From contig DATMFF010000005.1 of the NCBI GenBank assembly GCA_035556735.1, forward strand, positions 236,164-300,163: a DNA stretch of 64,000 bases. The letters run 5' to 3'. The notes beneath the pieces were generated by a model. That model saw nothing but the letters and a program-made list of their open reading frames with translations, was not told where the DNA came from and searched no databases. The translations under genes were made by a program, and so were the position numbers. Source of the stretch: CANJBX01 sp035556735. Its GTDB lineage: Bacteria > Pseudomonadota > Alphaproteobacteria > Rhizobiales > Xanthobacteraceae. This document shows, piece after piece, positions 1 through 7,698 of the stretch. Every line of letters starts with the position of its first letter. The stretch's first letter is position 1.

Positions 1-1058
1 CGCGAGAGCTCGGTGCGGTGAATCTGCGCGTTGGCGCGCAGCGCACGCGGCAGCCGGTCGGCGCAGGCATCGAGCCGCTGGCGCGGCTGCGCCAGCAGCG
101 CGTCGGGCGACGGCAGCGCGCGGGCGGCGGCGCGCAGCTCGGTGCGGCGCGCCTCCATGCCGCGTTGCCAGCAGGCGAAGGCGCGGCGCGCGACGTTGGC
201 AAGCCCGTCCATCAACTCCGCGCGCACCGGCACCGCCATCTCGGCCGCCGCCGTCGGCGTCGGGGCGCGACGGTCGGCCGCGAAGTCGATCAGGGTGATG
301 TCGGTCTCGTGCCCGACGGCGGAGATCAGCGGGATATGGCTCTCGGCCGCGGCACGCACCACGATCTCTTCGTTGAACGACCACAGGTCCTCGATCGAGC
401 CGCCGCCGCGCGCCACGATCAGCACGTCGGGCCGGCGCAGCGCACCCTGCTCGGGGAGCGCGTTGAAGCCGCGGATGGCGGCGGCGACCTCCTCGGCCGC
501 GCCGTCGCCCTGCACCCGCACCGGCCACACCAGCACGTGGCGCGGGAAGCGGTCGGACAGGCGGTGGAGGATGTCGCGGATGACGGCGCCGGTCGGCGAG
601 GTCACCACGCCGACGACGTGCGGCAGGTAGGGCAGGAGCTGCTTGCGCGCCTCGTCGAACAGGCCTTCGGCGGCGAGCTTCTGCTTGCGCTGCTCGAGCA
701 GCGCCATCAGAGCGCCGACGCCGGCGGGCTCGAGGCTCTCGATGACGATCTGGTAGGTGGAGCGGCCCGGGTAGGTGGTGAGCCGCCCCGTGGCCACCAC
801 TTCCATACCCTCCTCGGGCTTGAAGCGCATGCGCGCGAAGGCGGCGCGCCACACGACCGCGTCGATGCGCGCGCTTTCGTCCTTCAGGGCGAAATAGCAG
901 TGGCCCGAGGAATGCGGCCCGCGATAGCCGGAGATCTCGCCGCGCACGCGCACGTGGCCGAATTCGTCCTCGACGGTGCGCTTGAGCGCCGCCGACAATT
1001 CGGAGACGGACCATTCGGGAACGTTGAGTCTCGGCTCGGCGGCCGCAGCGTTGCTCAT
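1..1058 (-). CDS. xseA: Exodeoxyribonuclease VII large subunit (partial)
   Basis: Large, nucleolytic subunit of exonuclease VII, a cytoplasmic enzyme that degrades single-stranded DNA into oligonucleotides together with XseB. The first 352 codons are visible; the 3' end lies beyond base 1. The N-terminal OB-fold region (about residues 10-110, with GEISGYRGPHSSGHCYFALKD) is followed by the catalytic core with GVVTSPTGAVIRDI, ARGGGSIEDLWSFNEE and SAVGHETDITLIDFAADRRA, all hallmarks of the family. The ATG at 1058 gives an N-terminus of typical length. No neighbour shares its strand immediately upstream, so it probably has its own promoter in the 1059-1389 gap. Identification is secure. Confidence 0.95.
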   Translation of the reverse strand, partial: MSNAAAAEPRLNVPEWSVSELSAALKRTVEDEFGHVRVRGEISGYRGPHSSGHCYFALKDESARIDAVVWRAAFARMRFKPEEGMEVVATGRLTTYPGRSTYQIVIESLEPAGVGALMALLEQRKQKLAAEGLFDEARKQLLPYLPHVVGVVTSPTGAVIRDILHRLSDRFPRHVLVWPVRVQGDGAAEEVAAAIRGFNALPEQGALRRPDVLIVARGGGSIEDLWSFNEEIVVRAAAESHIPLISAVGHETDITLIDFAADRRAPTPTAAAEMAVPVRAELMDGLANVARRAFACWQRGMEARRTELRAAARALPSPDALLAQPRQRLDACADRLPRALRANAQIHRTELS

Positions 1059-1177
1059 GGCCGCAACCTAGCCGATTCACCCAGGCGGCCCAACCGCGCG
1101 TGGCCGCTAAATCATTGCGTGCGACCACAAAAGCGGGGCCGGTTTTGCGTCCGGTCACACGCCGGATCGCCGATCGA

Positions 1178-1225
1178 GGGCATGATCTTTGGGCGAGCCG
1201 GTATCTACTTCGCCGGATCATGCGC
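1178..1225. repeat. Dispersed palindromic repeat, copy 1
   Basis: A 48-bp imperfect palindrome with outer arms GGGCATGATC and GATCATGCGC and a central CCGGTATC segment. It is the most diverged of three copies in the window (others at 18518-18566 and 54179-54227). The same GAGCATGATC...GATCATGCTC architecture is common between genes in Bradyrhizobium-type genomes (family knowledge). Function is unknown; it could fold into a hairpin in RNA. Confidence 0.7.
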
Positions 1226-1265
1226 CAAAAGAATACGCCGCCCGTTTGGGGGCCGGGCGGCGTAT
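1226..1265 (-). terminator. Intrinsic terminator of the gst-arsR-SRPBCC operon
   Basis: A perfect 12-bp stem, ATACGCCGCCCG (1233-1244) against CGGGCGGCGTAT (1254-1265), with a 9-base loop. Read on the minus strand it is followed by TTCTTTT (1232-1226), the layout of a rho-independent terminator. It lies about 125 bases past the stop codon of the SRPBCC gene. Confidence 0.65.
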
Positions 1266-1389
1266 CCGTTGCAACAGGTAAAGGGCTTGGTAATCAAATC
1301 GTAAATACACCCTACCCGGCCGGCGCCCGCGCCGAAGTGACCGGCGTCACAAACGTGCAGCCCTCACATCTCGTTGATCGCGCTGTGAT

Positions 1390-1851
1390 TTAGGCGGCCC
1401 GGGCGGCGAAGGCGGCAAGCAGCCGGTTCCAGCCATTCTCCGAGTCGAATATGCCGCGCATCTGGTCGGCGGCCGGTCCGTACTGCTCCAGCCTGCGGTG
1501 CTCGAGCTCCACGCGCGTACGCGCCGGTCCGAGCGCCACGAACCTGACTTCGACTTCGGTCGTCAGCGCCGGATCGTGCTTCCAGTCGGGACCGATCTGC
1601 CACGCCAGCACGAGCCGCGCGGGCGGATCCCACACCAGAACCCTGCCCCAGTCGCATTCCGTGCCGTCGGCGGCACGCTCGAACCAGCGCCCGCCCGTGC
1701 GCGGCTCGATGATCGCCGTCTCCGCGGCCTGCTCGCCGATGTGATGGCTCGCGAGCGGCCACCATGCGCCGTGCTCCTGCGTGAACACGCGGAAGGCGCG
1801 CTCCTGGCTGGTCTCGATCTCGATGTCCTTGCGAACCGGTGCGAGCGCCAT
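1390..1851 (-). CDS. SRPBCC/AHSA1-like domain protein
   Basis: A 153-residue protein of the START/SRPBCC fold, the group often annotated as activator of Hsp90 ATPase homologue 1-like. Visible signs are an early REIEIETSQERAF-type segment, the WWP..SHHIG stretch, GGRWFE, W..GRVLVWDPPARLVLAWQIG and a C-terminal helix ending NGWNRLL. Such domains bind hydrophobic ligands; the ligand here is unknown. The gene follows arsR with essentially no gap and is the last gene of the gst-arsR operon, a pairing common in this family. The ATG at 1851 is preferred because AGGGTG sits 8 bases upstream; an in-frame GTG at 1860, overlapping the arsR stop region, is the alternative. Confidence 0.85.
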   Translation of the reverse strand: MALAPVRKDIEIETSQERAFRVFTQEHGAWWPLASHHIGEQAAETAIIEPRTGGRWFERAADGTECDWGRVLVWDPPARLVLAWQIGPDWKHDPALTTEVEVRFVALGPARTRVELEHRRLEQYGPAADQMRGIFDSENGWNRLLAAFAARAA

Positions 1852-1861
1852 GGGGATCACC

Positions 1862-2188
1862 CTATTGATGCGGCTTCTCGGCGCGCTTCTTGAGGTTGCC
1901 GAGCGCCTTCTGCCAGAGCTTGTCGAGATAGTCGCGCACCTCGGCGACGCGCGCCGGCTCGATCCGGTAGAGGTTGCGGGTACCGATCGATTCGTGCGTC
2001 ACCAGCCCGGCGTCGCTGAGCGCGCGCAGATGCTGCGACACCGCGGGCCGGGTCACCGGCAGCTTCTCCGCGATGTCGCCGACGGAGCGAGGCCCGTCGG
2101 CGAGCATCTCGAAAATGGCCCGGCGCATCGGATCGGCGAGCACCGCCATCCGATCGGCGGGATCAGGCGTTGACCGCGCGCGGCTCAT
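1862..2188 (-). CDS. ArsR-family winged-helix regulator
   Basis: A 108-residue ArsR/SmtB-type transcriptional repressor. Residues about 12-95 form the winged helix; the recognition helix is clear in VTRPAVSQHLRALSDAGLV, preceded by MAVLADPMRRAIFEMLADGPRSVGDIAEKL. No CxC metal-binding pair is present, so metal sensing by the classic ArsR site is unlikely; the partner SRPBCC and GST genes suggest a small organic ligand or no ligand (inference). It overlaps the 3' end of the gst gene by 26 bases and is followed immediately by the SRPBCC gene. It is the obvious candidate to bind the inverted-repeat array in the operon promoter at 2887-2920. Confidence 0.9.
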   Translation of the reverse strand: MSRARSTPDPADRMAVLADPMRRAIFEMLADGPRSVGDIAEKLPVTRPAVSQHLRALSDAGLVTHESIGTRNLYRIEPARVAEVRDYLDKLWQKALGNLKKRAEKPHQ

Positions 2189-2846
2189 CCCTCACCTGCA
2201 TCGGCCGGGCGCCGGCGGTTCCCGGCAGGGTTTGCGGCGCCGAATCGCGCACGCTCGGGCGCGTCATGTGCCGCTCGAAATAGGCTGCCAGACGCGCATG
2301 CCGCCGCAACAGTGCCGCGCTTTCGGGCAGACGCGACATGTAGAACAGGATCGGCATGAAGTCCGCATCCGCGAGCGTGAACCGGTCGCCCACCAGATAG
2401 CCCGACGCGACCGCCTGGTCCATCATCGGGAATTGCGCCTCCATCTTGGGCAGAGCGGCCTCGATTGCGGCGCGATTGGGACTGCCGTCGGGGGTTCCCG
2501 GGAAGAAATAGGCCGCCACGTACTGGCGCACCCACACCGGATCGATGGCGGTGTTGATGATCGAGATCCACTGCTCGATGCGCGCAACCCCGACCGGGTC
2601 CGACGGCCACAGCGGCGGACCGTCGAAGGTGCGCTCGATGTAGCTGCAGATCGCGCGCGATTCCGCGATGGTCACATTGCCGTGCCGCAGCACCGGAATC
2701 TTGCCGAGGGGGTGGATGGCGCGCACCTCCGGCGTGTGCGGCATCACGGGGACGAGCGTGTAGGGCACGCCTTTCTCGGCGCAGGCGATGCGGCACATCC
2801 AGACGAAATTGCTGGCGGGTCCACCGATGATCTCAAGGTCAGCCAT
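2163..2846 (-). CDS. Glutathione S-transferase family protein
   Basis: A 227-residue cytosolic GST. The N-terminal thioredoxin-like domain (about residues 1-80) has IHPLGKIPVLRHG and TIAESRAICSYIE, which form the glutathione-binding site (Ser in ESRAI contacts glutathione in the family). The C-terminal all-helical domain follows, with the conserved FTLADADFM. It conjugates or reduces substrates with glutathione; the substrate is not predictable. The ATG at 2846 is chosen because AAGGAGG lies 8 bases upstream; an upstream in-frame extension to 2894 would run into the promoter. First gene of the gst-arsR-SRPBCC operon, so its expression probably depends on the ArsR protein encoded next to it. 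Confidence 0.9.
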   Translation of the reverse strand: MADLEIIGGPASNFVWMCRIACAEKGVPYTLVPVMPHTPEVRAIHPLGKIPVLRHGNVTIAESRAICSYIERTFDGPPLWPSDPVGVARIEQWISIINTAIDPVWVRQYVAAYFFPGTPDGSPNRAAIEAALPKMEAQFPMMDQAVASGYLVGDRFTLADADFMPILFYMSRLPESAALLRRHARLAAYFERHMTRPSVRDSAPQTLPGTAGARPMQVRDEPRAVNA

Positions 2847-2886
2847 GGGAACGTCCTCCTTGCGGTGACAGGCTTGCGGCGTTTCA

Positions 2887-2920
2887 GTTAGCACAAGCTA
2901 ACGGTTAGCTATCACTAACC
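2887..2920. promoter_or_regulatory. Operator array of alternating GTTAGC half-sites
   Basis: Four half-sites in alternating orientation: GTTAGC (2887-2892), GCTAAC (2897-2902), GTTAGC (2904-2909) and CTAACC (2915-2920). The central pair makes a perfect palindrome, AGCTAACGGTTAGCT (2896-2910), and the outer pairs form further inverted repeats with 4- and 6-base spacers. The array covers the -10 and start region of the operon promoter. Binding by the ArsR protein encoded downstream is inferred from position. Confidence 0.65.
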
Positions 2921-2934
2921 AATAGAGGCGTCAA
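2906..2934 (-). promoter_or_regulatory. Sigma-70-type promoter of gst-arsR-SRPBCC
   Basis: On the minus strand TTGACG (2934-2929) is separated by exactly 17 bases from TAGCTA (2911-2906). Transcription would begin near 2899, leaving a leader of about 50 bases to the gst ATG. The -10 lies inside the GTTAGC operator array, the standard layout for repression. Confidence 0.6.
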
Positions 2935-3129
2935 GCGCCGTCCGCGGATGGTGCTTCGACCGTGATCGCCGCTCGCCCGCCGCGCGCGACGCGGTGCCTG
3001 CATGCCTCGTCTGCGGTGGGCGGCGGCTATCGCGGTGGGCAGGTTTCGGTGTAGATCAAACGACGACGAGATGCGGGTGGGACCCGCGACAATACCATTG
3101 GCGAACACCCGAATGAGGAGGAGCGCCGC

Positions 3130-3897
3130 ATGAACAGCCCTCAGACGATGACGCTGTCGGAGCGCGCGGATCAGCTCGAAGAGCAGATGCTCAACGATCT
3201 CAACAACAAGATCGCGACCAAGGCCGTGCTCTACAATCTCGGCGACGGCAAGGTCACCATGGAAAGCGGCGCCGCGGTGCTGGCGCAGAATCCGGGCAAG
3301 GTCTTCTCGATGGGCCCGGACGCCCGGCTGCCGATGATGCCGGACAAGCCGACCCTCATCGATTTCATGAAGCTGCGCTTCGCCTCGACCGCGCATCTTT
3401 TGCAGAGCGCCAAGCATGCGCTCAAGGCCGGGCTGCCGGAGAAGACCGTGCTGGCCTGCCTGCTGCACGACATCGGCGTCGTCGGGTTCATCCGCTCCGA
3501 CCACGGCTACTGGGGCGCGCAGCTGATCGAACCCTACGTCGACGAGGAAGTGAGCTGGGCCATCCGTATGCACCAGGCGCTGCGGTTCTTCCCCGACGAG
3601 TCCGTCGGCTACACCTATCCCGAGCTCTACGTGAAGTTCTTCGGCGCCGACTACAAGCCCGAGCCCTACATCGTCGCCGAGTACGAGCGCGCGCGGAAGC
3701 ACAAGTGGTACATGACCTCGCGCATGATCACCGTCTATGACGTTTACTCGTTCGATCCGAACGCCAAGGTCGAGATCGAGGAGTTCACCGACCTCATCGG
3801 CCGCCATTTCAGGCAGCCGAAGGAAGGTCTCGGCTGGGACAACACGCCGTCCTCGCACATGTGGCGGACGCTGAACTGGCCGACCCGCTTCCTCTGA
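3130..3897 (+). CDS. HD-domain protein
   Basis: A 255-residue protein of the HD metal-dependent phosphohydrolase superfamily. Likely metal ligands are His89 or His96, the His113-Asp114 pair in CLLHDIGVVGF, His125 and His148. Family members hydrolyse phosphoesters or act as ligand-binding proteins; the substrate is not predictable. The start ATG has a strong GAGGAGGAG upstream. It lies 37 bases before a pair of acyl-CoA dehydrogenase genes on the same strand and is probably co-transcribed with them and the DHA2 transporter, so a role in the same catabolic pathway is plausible (inference). Confidence 0.8.
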   Translation: MNSPQTMTLSERADQLEEQMLNDLNNKIATKAVLYNLGDGKVTMESGAAVLAQNPGKVFSMGPDARLPMMPDKPTLIDFMKLRFASTAHLLQSAKHALKAGLPEKTVLACLLHDIGVVGFIRSDHGYWGAQLIEPYVDEEVSWAIRMHQALRFFPDESVGYTYPELYVKFFGADYKPEPYIVAEYERARKHKWYMTSRMITVYDVYSFDPNAKVEIEEFTDLIGRHFRQPKEGLGWDNTPSSHMWRTLNWPTRFL

Positions 3898-3934
3898 GCC
3901 ACTGCCATCCAACAAGAACAAGATAGAGTCTGAC

Positions 3935-5080
3935 GTGAACCTTCAGTACGAGCCGTCGCACACCATCCTGCGCGAGACGGCGGAGCGCTTTCTTTCCGAA
4001 AAATACGGCTACCGCACCTTCTGCGCGATCGCCGACAGCGAAACCGGCTTCTCGGCCGAGATGTGGTCGCAGTTCGCGGAGATGGGCTGGCTGGCCCTGC
4101 CGTTCTCCGAGGATGACGGCGGCCTCGGCGGCGGCGCGGTCGAGGTGGCCATCCTCATGGAGGCCTTCGGCAAGTCGCTGGTGATCGAGCCCTATGTGGC
4201 GAGCATCATCCTGGGCGGCGGGCTCGTCGCCGCGCTCGGTGACGCCGCCCAGCGCGCGGAGTTCATTCCCGCCCTGGCGGAAGGACGCGCGCGCCTCGCC
4301 TTCGCCCACGACGACCGTGCGACGACCAGGGCGTCGCGGCAGGGCAAGGGCTACGCGCTCTCCGGCGCCAAGGCCGCCGTGCTCGGCGCGCAGGCCGCAC
4401 AGACGCTGCTCGTCTCGGCCACGCTCCCCGGCGGCGGCACCGGAATCTTCGCGCTGCCGCGCGATACCAAGGGCCTCACCATCCGTCCGTACCGCACGGT
4501 GGACGGCGGACGCGCGGCCGACGTCGACATTGCCGACGCGGCGGTGCCCGCTTCCGCGCTGCTCGGGAACAACGAGAAGGCGCAGGACGCCGTCGCCGCC
4601 GTGCTCGACCGCGCGGTGGCCGCGATCTGCGCCGATGCGGTCGGCGCGATCGCGACGATGGTCGCGCAGACCGTGGAATACGCCAAGACGCGCGTGCAGT
4701 TCGGCCAGCCGATCGCCAAGTTCCAGGTGCTTGCGCATCGCATGGTCGACATGAAGGTGCGCGAGGAGGAGGCGCGCGCGAGTTGTTTGTTGGCGACCCT
4801 GAGTTTGGATGGGGCTACGCCTCAGGCTCGCGTGCGAGCCGTCTCCGGCGCCAAGGCCAAGATCGGACGCAACGGCCGCTTCGTCGCACAGCAGGCGATC
4901 CAGACCCACGGCGCGATCGGCACCACCCAGGAGCTGCCGCTCGGCGCCTATGCCAAGCGCGTGATGGCGTTCGAGATGCTGTTCGGCTCGACGCGCGAGC
5001 ATCTGCGCCGCTACGGCGCGCTCATCGCCGACCCCGCGCTTGCCAGCGCCGGCCTGCTGCTCGAACCCGCCGGAGCCTGA
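3935..5080 (+). CDS. Acyl-CoA dehydrogenase family protein (first of a pair)
   Basis: A 381-residue flavoprotein-like subunit of the acyl-CoA dehydrogenase fold, GTG start. The N-terminal helical domain, middle beta domain and C-terminal helical bundle are present; TRVQFGQPIAKFQVLAHRMVDM is the conserved FAD-contacting stretch. It lacks the usual SEP.GSD segment of the middle domain and has THGAIGTTQELPLG near the C-terminus instead of the GGTTEIQ pattern. That divergence, with a more canonical partner starting 3 bases downstream, resembles the two unlike subunits of alpha2beta2 acyl-CoA dehydrogenases of steroid and side-chain catabolism (family knowledge; application here is inference). A 70-base patch at 4775-4845 has unusual codon choice. 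Confidence 0.88.
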   Translation: MNLQYEPSHTILRETAERFLSEKYGYRTFCAIADSETGFSAEMWSQFAEMGWLALPFSEDDGGLGGGAVEVAILMEAFGKSLVIEPYVASIILGGGLVAALGDAAQRAEFIPALAEGRARLAFAHDDRATTRASRQGKGYALSGAKAAVLGAQAAQTLLVSATLPGGGTGIFALPRDTKGLTIRPYRTVDGGRAADVDIADAAVPASALLGNNEKAQDAVAAVLDRAVAAICADAVGAIATMVAQTVEYAKTRVQFGQPIAKFQVLAHRMVDMKVREEEARASCLLATLSLDGATPQARVRAVSGAKAKIGRNGRFVAQQAIQTHGAIGTTQELPLGAYAKRVMAFEMLFGSTREHLRRYGALIADPALASAGLLLEPAGA

Positions 5081-5083
5081 CCG

Positions 5084-6268
5084 ATGGACCTCGCCCTCTC
5101 CAACGACGACCTCAAGTTCCGCGACGAGGTCCGCGCCTTCCTCGCGCAGGCGCTCACGCCCGACATCCGCCGCGACCAGGCCCTGACCACCGGCTTCACC
5201 TCCGAGCCGGAAGTCGCCATCGGCTTCCACAAGGCGCTGCAGCGCAAGGGCTGGTCGGTGTATTCGTGGCCGGTCGAGCACGGCGGCACCGGCTGGACGC
5301 CCGTGCAGTCCTACATCTTCGAGAACGAATGCGCCCGCGCCGGCGCACCGGCCTACAACGGCGCCGGCCAGCGCATGGTCGGCCCGGTGATCATGCGCTT
5401 CGGCAACGAGGCGCAGAAGCAGAAGTACCTGCCGCGCATCGTGAGCGGCGAGGACCACTGGTGCCAGGGCTATTCGGAACCGGGCTCGGGCTCCGATCTC
5501 GCCTCGCTCAAGACCCGCGCGATCTCCGACGGCGACGACTACATCGTCAACGGCCAGAAGATCTGGACGACGCTCGGCCACAAGTCGAACCGCATGTTCG
5601 CGCTGGTGCGCACCTCGACCGAGGGCAAGCGTCAGGAAGGCATCTCTTTCCTGCTGCTCGACATGAACCTGCCGGGCATCACGGTGCGCCCGATCTACGG
5701 CAACGGCGGCGACCACGAGTTCAACGAGGTGTTCTTCGACAACGTGCGCGTGCCGAAGTCCGGCCGCGTCGGCGAGGAGAACAAGGGCTGGGAAGTCGCC
5801 AAGTACCTGCTCGAGTTCGAGCGCGGCGGCTCGCTGCAGGCCGGCCGCGTGCGCGCGCAGTTCACCAAGCTGGTGGAACTGGTGCGCAAGCGCTGCGCGG
5901 ACGATCCCGACGTGACGCACCGCCTCGCTGAGCTCGGCACCGACCTCGACGCCATGGAGATGATCGACATCTCGGTCCTCTCGGCGCTGCAGGCCGGCAA
6001 CAACCCGGGCCCGATCTCCTCGCTGCTCAAGCTGCGCTGGAGCCAGTTGCGGCAGGACATCTCCGAGCTGGCGGTGGACGCGCTCGGAACCGACGCGCTC
6101 CGCTTCGTCGCCGAGCGTCCGCTCTACGAGACGTTGCAGCTTCCGCCCGATGAGGAAGAGGCGCTGTCCACGGTGCCGCGCTATCTCAACTACCGCGCCT
6201 ACACGATCCTGGGGGGCACGACCGAGATCCAGACCGGCATCCTCGCCCGCGCCCTGCTCGGTCTCTAG
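5084..6268 (+). CDS. Acyl-CoA dehydrogenase family protein (second of a pair)
   Basis: A 394-residue acyl-CoA dehydrogenase, introducing a C2-C3 double bond into an acyl-CoA with FAD as cofactor. Canonical marks are WCQGYSEPGSGSDLASLKTRA (flavin and substrate contacts), GQKIWTTLGHKSN and the C-terminal YTILGGTTEIQTGILAR. It starts 3 bases after the preceding, more divergent dehydrogenase and ends directly against the transporter start, so the three are translated as one unit. The pair probably forms a heteromer. Substrate not predictable from sequence alone. Confidence 0.92.
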   Translation: MDLALSNDDLKFRDEVRAFLAQALTPDIRRDQALTTGFTSEPEVAIGFHKALQRKGWSVYSWPVEHGGTGWTPVQSYIFENECARAGAPAYNGAGQRMVGPVIMRFGNEAQKQKYLPRIVSGEDHWCQGYSEPGSGSDLASLKTRAISDGDDYIVNGQKIWTTLGHKSNRMFALVRTSTEGKRQEGISFLLLDMNLPGITVRPIYGNGGDHEFNEVFFDNVRVPKSGRVGEENKGWEVAKYLLEFERGGSLQAGRVRAQFTKLVELVRKRCADDPDVTHRLAELGTDLDAMEMIDISVLSALQAGNNPGPISSLLKLRWSQLRQDISELAVDALGTDALRFVAERPLYETLQLPPDEEEALSTVPRYLNYRAYTILGGTTEIQTGILARALLGL

Positions 6269-7681
6269 ATGGACGCGGCCGCGCCGCCGGAGACCAAGCC
6301 GCTCGACCACGCCGAAGCCCGGCGCATCGTGATCGCGATGATGCTGCCGGTCTTCATGGGCTCGCTCGACCAGACCGTGCTGGCGAGCGCCCTGCCCGCC
6401 ATCGGCCGCGAATTCGGCAACGTGCACGACCTGCCGTGGCTGATCACCGGCTATCTCATCGCCGCGACCGCCTCGACGCCGCTCTACGGCAAGGTCAGCG
6501 ACATCCGCGGACGCCGCTTCGTGCTGGCGATCGCGCTTTGCGCGCATCTTGCCGGCTCGCTGATGTGCGCGCTCGCCCCCAGCATGGGGGTGCTCATCCT
6601 CGGCCGCGCGCTGCAGGGACTGGGCGGCGGCGGACTCACCTCGACCGGCATGATCGTGCTGGGGGACGTCGCCTCGCCCAAGGACCGCGCGCGCTACTAC
6701 GGCTATTTCTCGATCACCTACACGACCGCCGGCGCATGCGCGCCCGCGCTCGGCGGGTTCCTCGCGGACTACCTGCACTGGTCGGCGATCTTCTGGCTCA
6801 GCATCCCGCTCGGCCTCACCGCCATGGTGGTGACGCTCTCGGCCATGCGCCGGCTGCCGCGCCACGACCGGCGGCACCGGCTCGATGTGCTCGGGGCGGT
6901 GCTGATCGTGCTCGCGACGGTGCCGTTCATGCTGGCCCTCACCTCCGGCGGGGTGCGCTTTGCCTGGACGTCGGGGCCGATCGTCTGGCTGTTCGTCGCC
7001 GCGGCGATCGTCGGCGCCATGTTCGTCGTTCGCCTGCTGACCGCGCCCGAGCCGCTCATCCCGCTGACGATCCTGCGCGATCCGGTGGCGCGCAGCGCCA
7101 TCGCCATCAACTCCTTCGGCTGGGGCGCGATCGTCGCGCTCAACGTTTATTTGCCGGTCTACCTGCAGGACGTGCTGGCCATGTCGGCCACCTCGGCCGG
7201 CCTGAGCCTGATGGTGCTGATGGGCGTGCTCAACGCGAGCGCCGGCCTCGCCAGCCCGCTGATCGCGCGCCACCGCCGCTACAAGCTCGTACCGCTGATC
7301 GGGCTCGCCGCCACCGCGCTCGCCGTCGGCGTGCTCGCCTGGCTGGCCGGCAACATGACGTTCTGGGGCTTCGAGATCCTGCTCGCCGTGATCGGCATCG
7401 GATTCGGCCCGCTGCCGCCGCTCACCGGCGTCGCGCTGCAGAACGCCGTCGCGCTCCACCAGTTCGGCATCGCGGTCGGCACGATGAACTTCCTGCGCAG
7501 CCTCTCCGCGACCGTGCTGGTCTCGATCTTCGGCGCCATCACGCTCAAGACCACCAACGCGGCGACTTCGGCCGCGGAGTTCCAGACGATCTTCCTCATC
7601 GCGGCGGGCAGCCTGACGGTCGCGCTCGTCGCCATGCTGCTCCTCGAGGAGCGGCCGCTCAACACCTCGCACACGCGCTGA
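6269..7681 (+). CDS. DHA2-family MFS drug/solute transporter
   Basis: A 470-residue inner-membrane transporter of the major facilitator superfamily, of the 14-helix DHA2 (EmrB/QacA) type by length and pattern. The first helix carries MLPVFMGSLDQTVLASALPAI, motif C-like GRALQGLGGGGL follows, and GKVSDIRGRR is the loop 2-3 motif A. It normally exports amphipathic compounds using the proton gradient. The ATG follows the stop codon of the acyl-CoA dehydrogenase without a gap, so it may move a substrate or product of that pathway, or be a general exporter. Confidence 0.9.
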   Translation: MDAAAPPETKPLDHAEARRIVIAMMLPVFMGSLDQTVLASALPAIGREFGNVHDLPWLITGYLIAATASTPLYGKVSDIRGRRFVLAIALCAHLAGSLMCALAPSMGVLILGRALQGLGGGGLTSTGMIVLGDVASPKDRARYYGYFSITYTTAGACAPALGGFLADYLHWSAIFWLSIPLGLTAMVVTLSAMRRLPRHDRRHRLDVLGAVLIVLATVPFMLALTSGGVRFAWTSGPIVWLFVAAAIVGAMFVVRLLTAPEPLIPLTILRDPVARSAIAINSFGWGAIVALNVYLPVYLQDVLAMSATSAGLSLMVLMGVLNASAGLASPLIARHRRYKLVPLIGLAATALAVGVLAWLAGNMTFWGFEILLAVIGIGFGPLPPLTGVALQNAVALHQFGIAVGTMNFLRSLSATVLVSIFGAITLKTTNAATSAAEFQTIFLIAAGSLTVALVAMLLLEERPLNTSHTR

Positions 7682-7698
7682 GCCGCGGCGCGGCTCAG
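7678..7698. terminator. Bidirectional hairpin between convergent MFS genes
   Basis: A perfect 9-bp stem, CTGAGCCGC against GCGGCTCAG, with loop GGC. The stem contains the stop codons of both convergent transporter genes. There is no T-run on either side, so it is a terminator candidate rather than a classic intrinsic terminator. Confidence 0.45.

Larger units (their letters stand above)
1059..1389. other. Intergenic region with palindromic repeat and terminator
   Basis: A 331-base gap between xseA and the gst-arsR-SRPBCC operon. It holds one copy of a dispersed palindromic repeat (1178-1225) and, directly beside it, a strong terminator-like hairpin (1233-1265). The first 120 bases must carry the xseA promoter, but no convincing -35/-10 pair could be picked out. 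No coding potential was seen. Confidence 0.6.

Noticed and set aside
4783..5931. A 382-codon plus-strand frame beginning in the unusual codon patch of the first acyl-CoA dehydrogenase
   Set aside because: It is out of frame with both dehydrogenases and Arg/Pro-rich throughout, typical of a shadow frame.
3809..7672. A 1287-codon open frame antisense to the acyl-CoA dehydrogenase and transporter genes
   Set aside because: It is Arg/Ala/Gly/His-rich with no domain pattern, and lies opposite three clear genes; such long antisense frames arise from GC-rich codon use.
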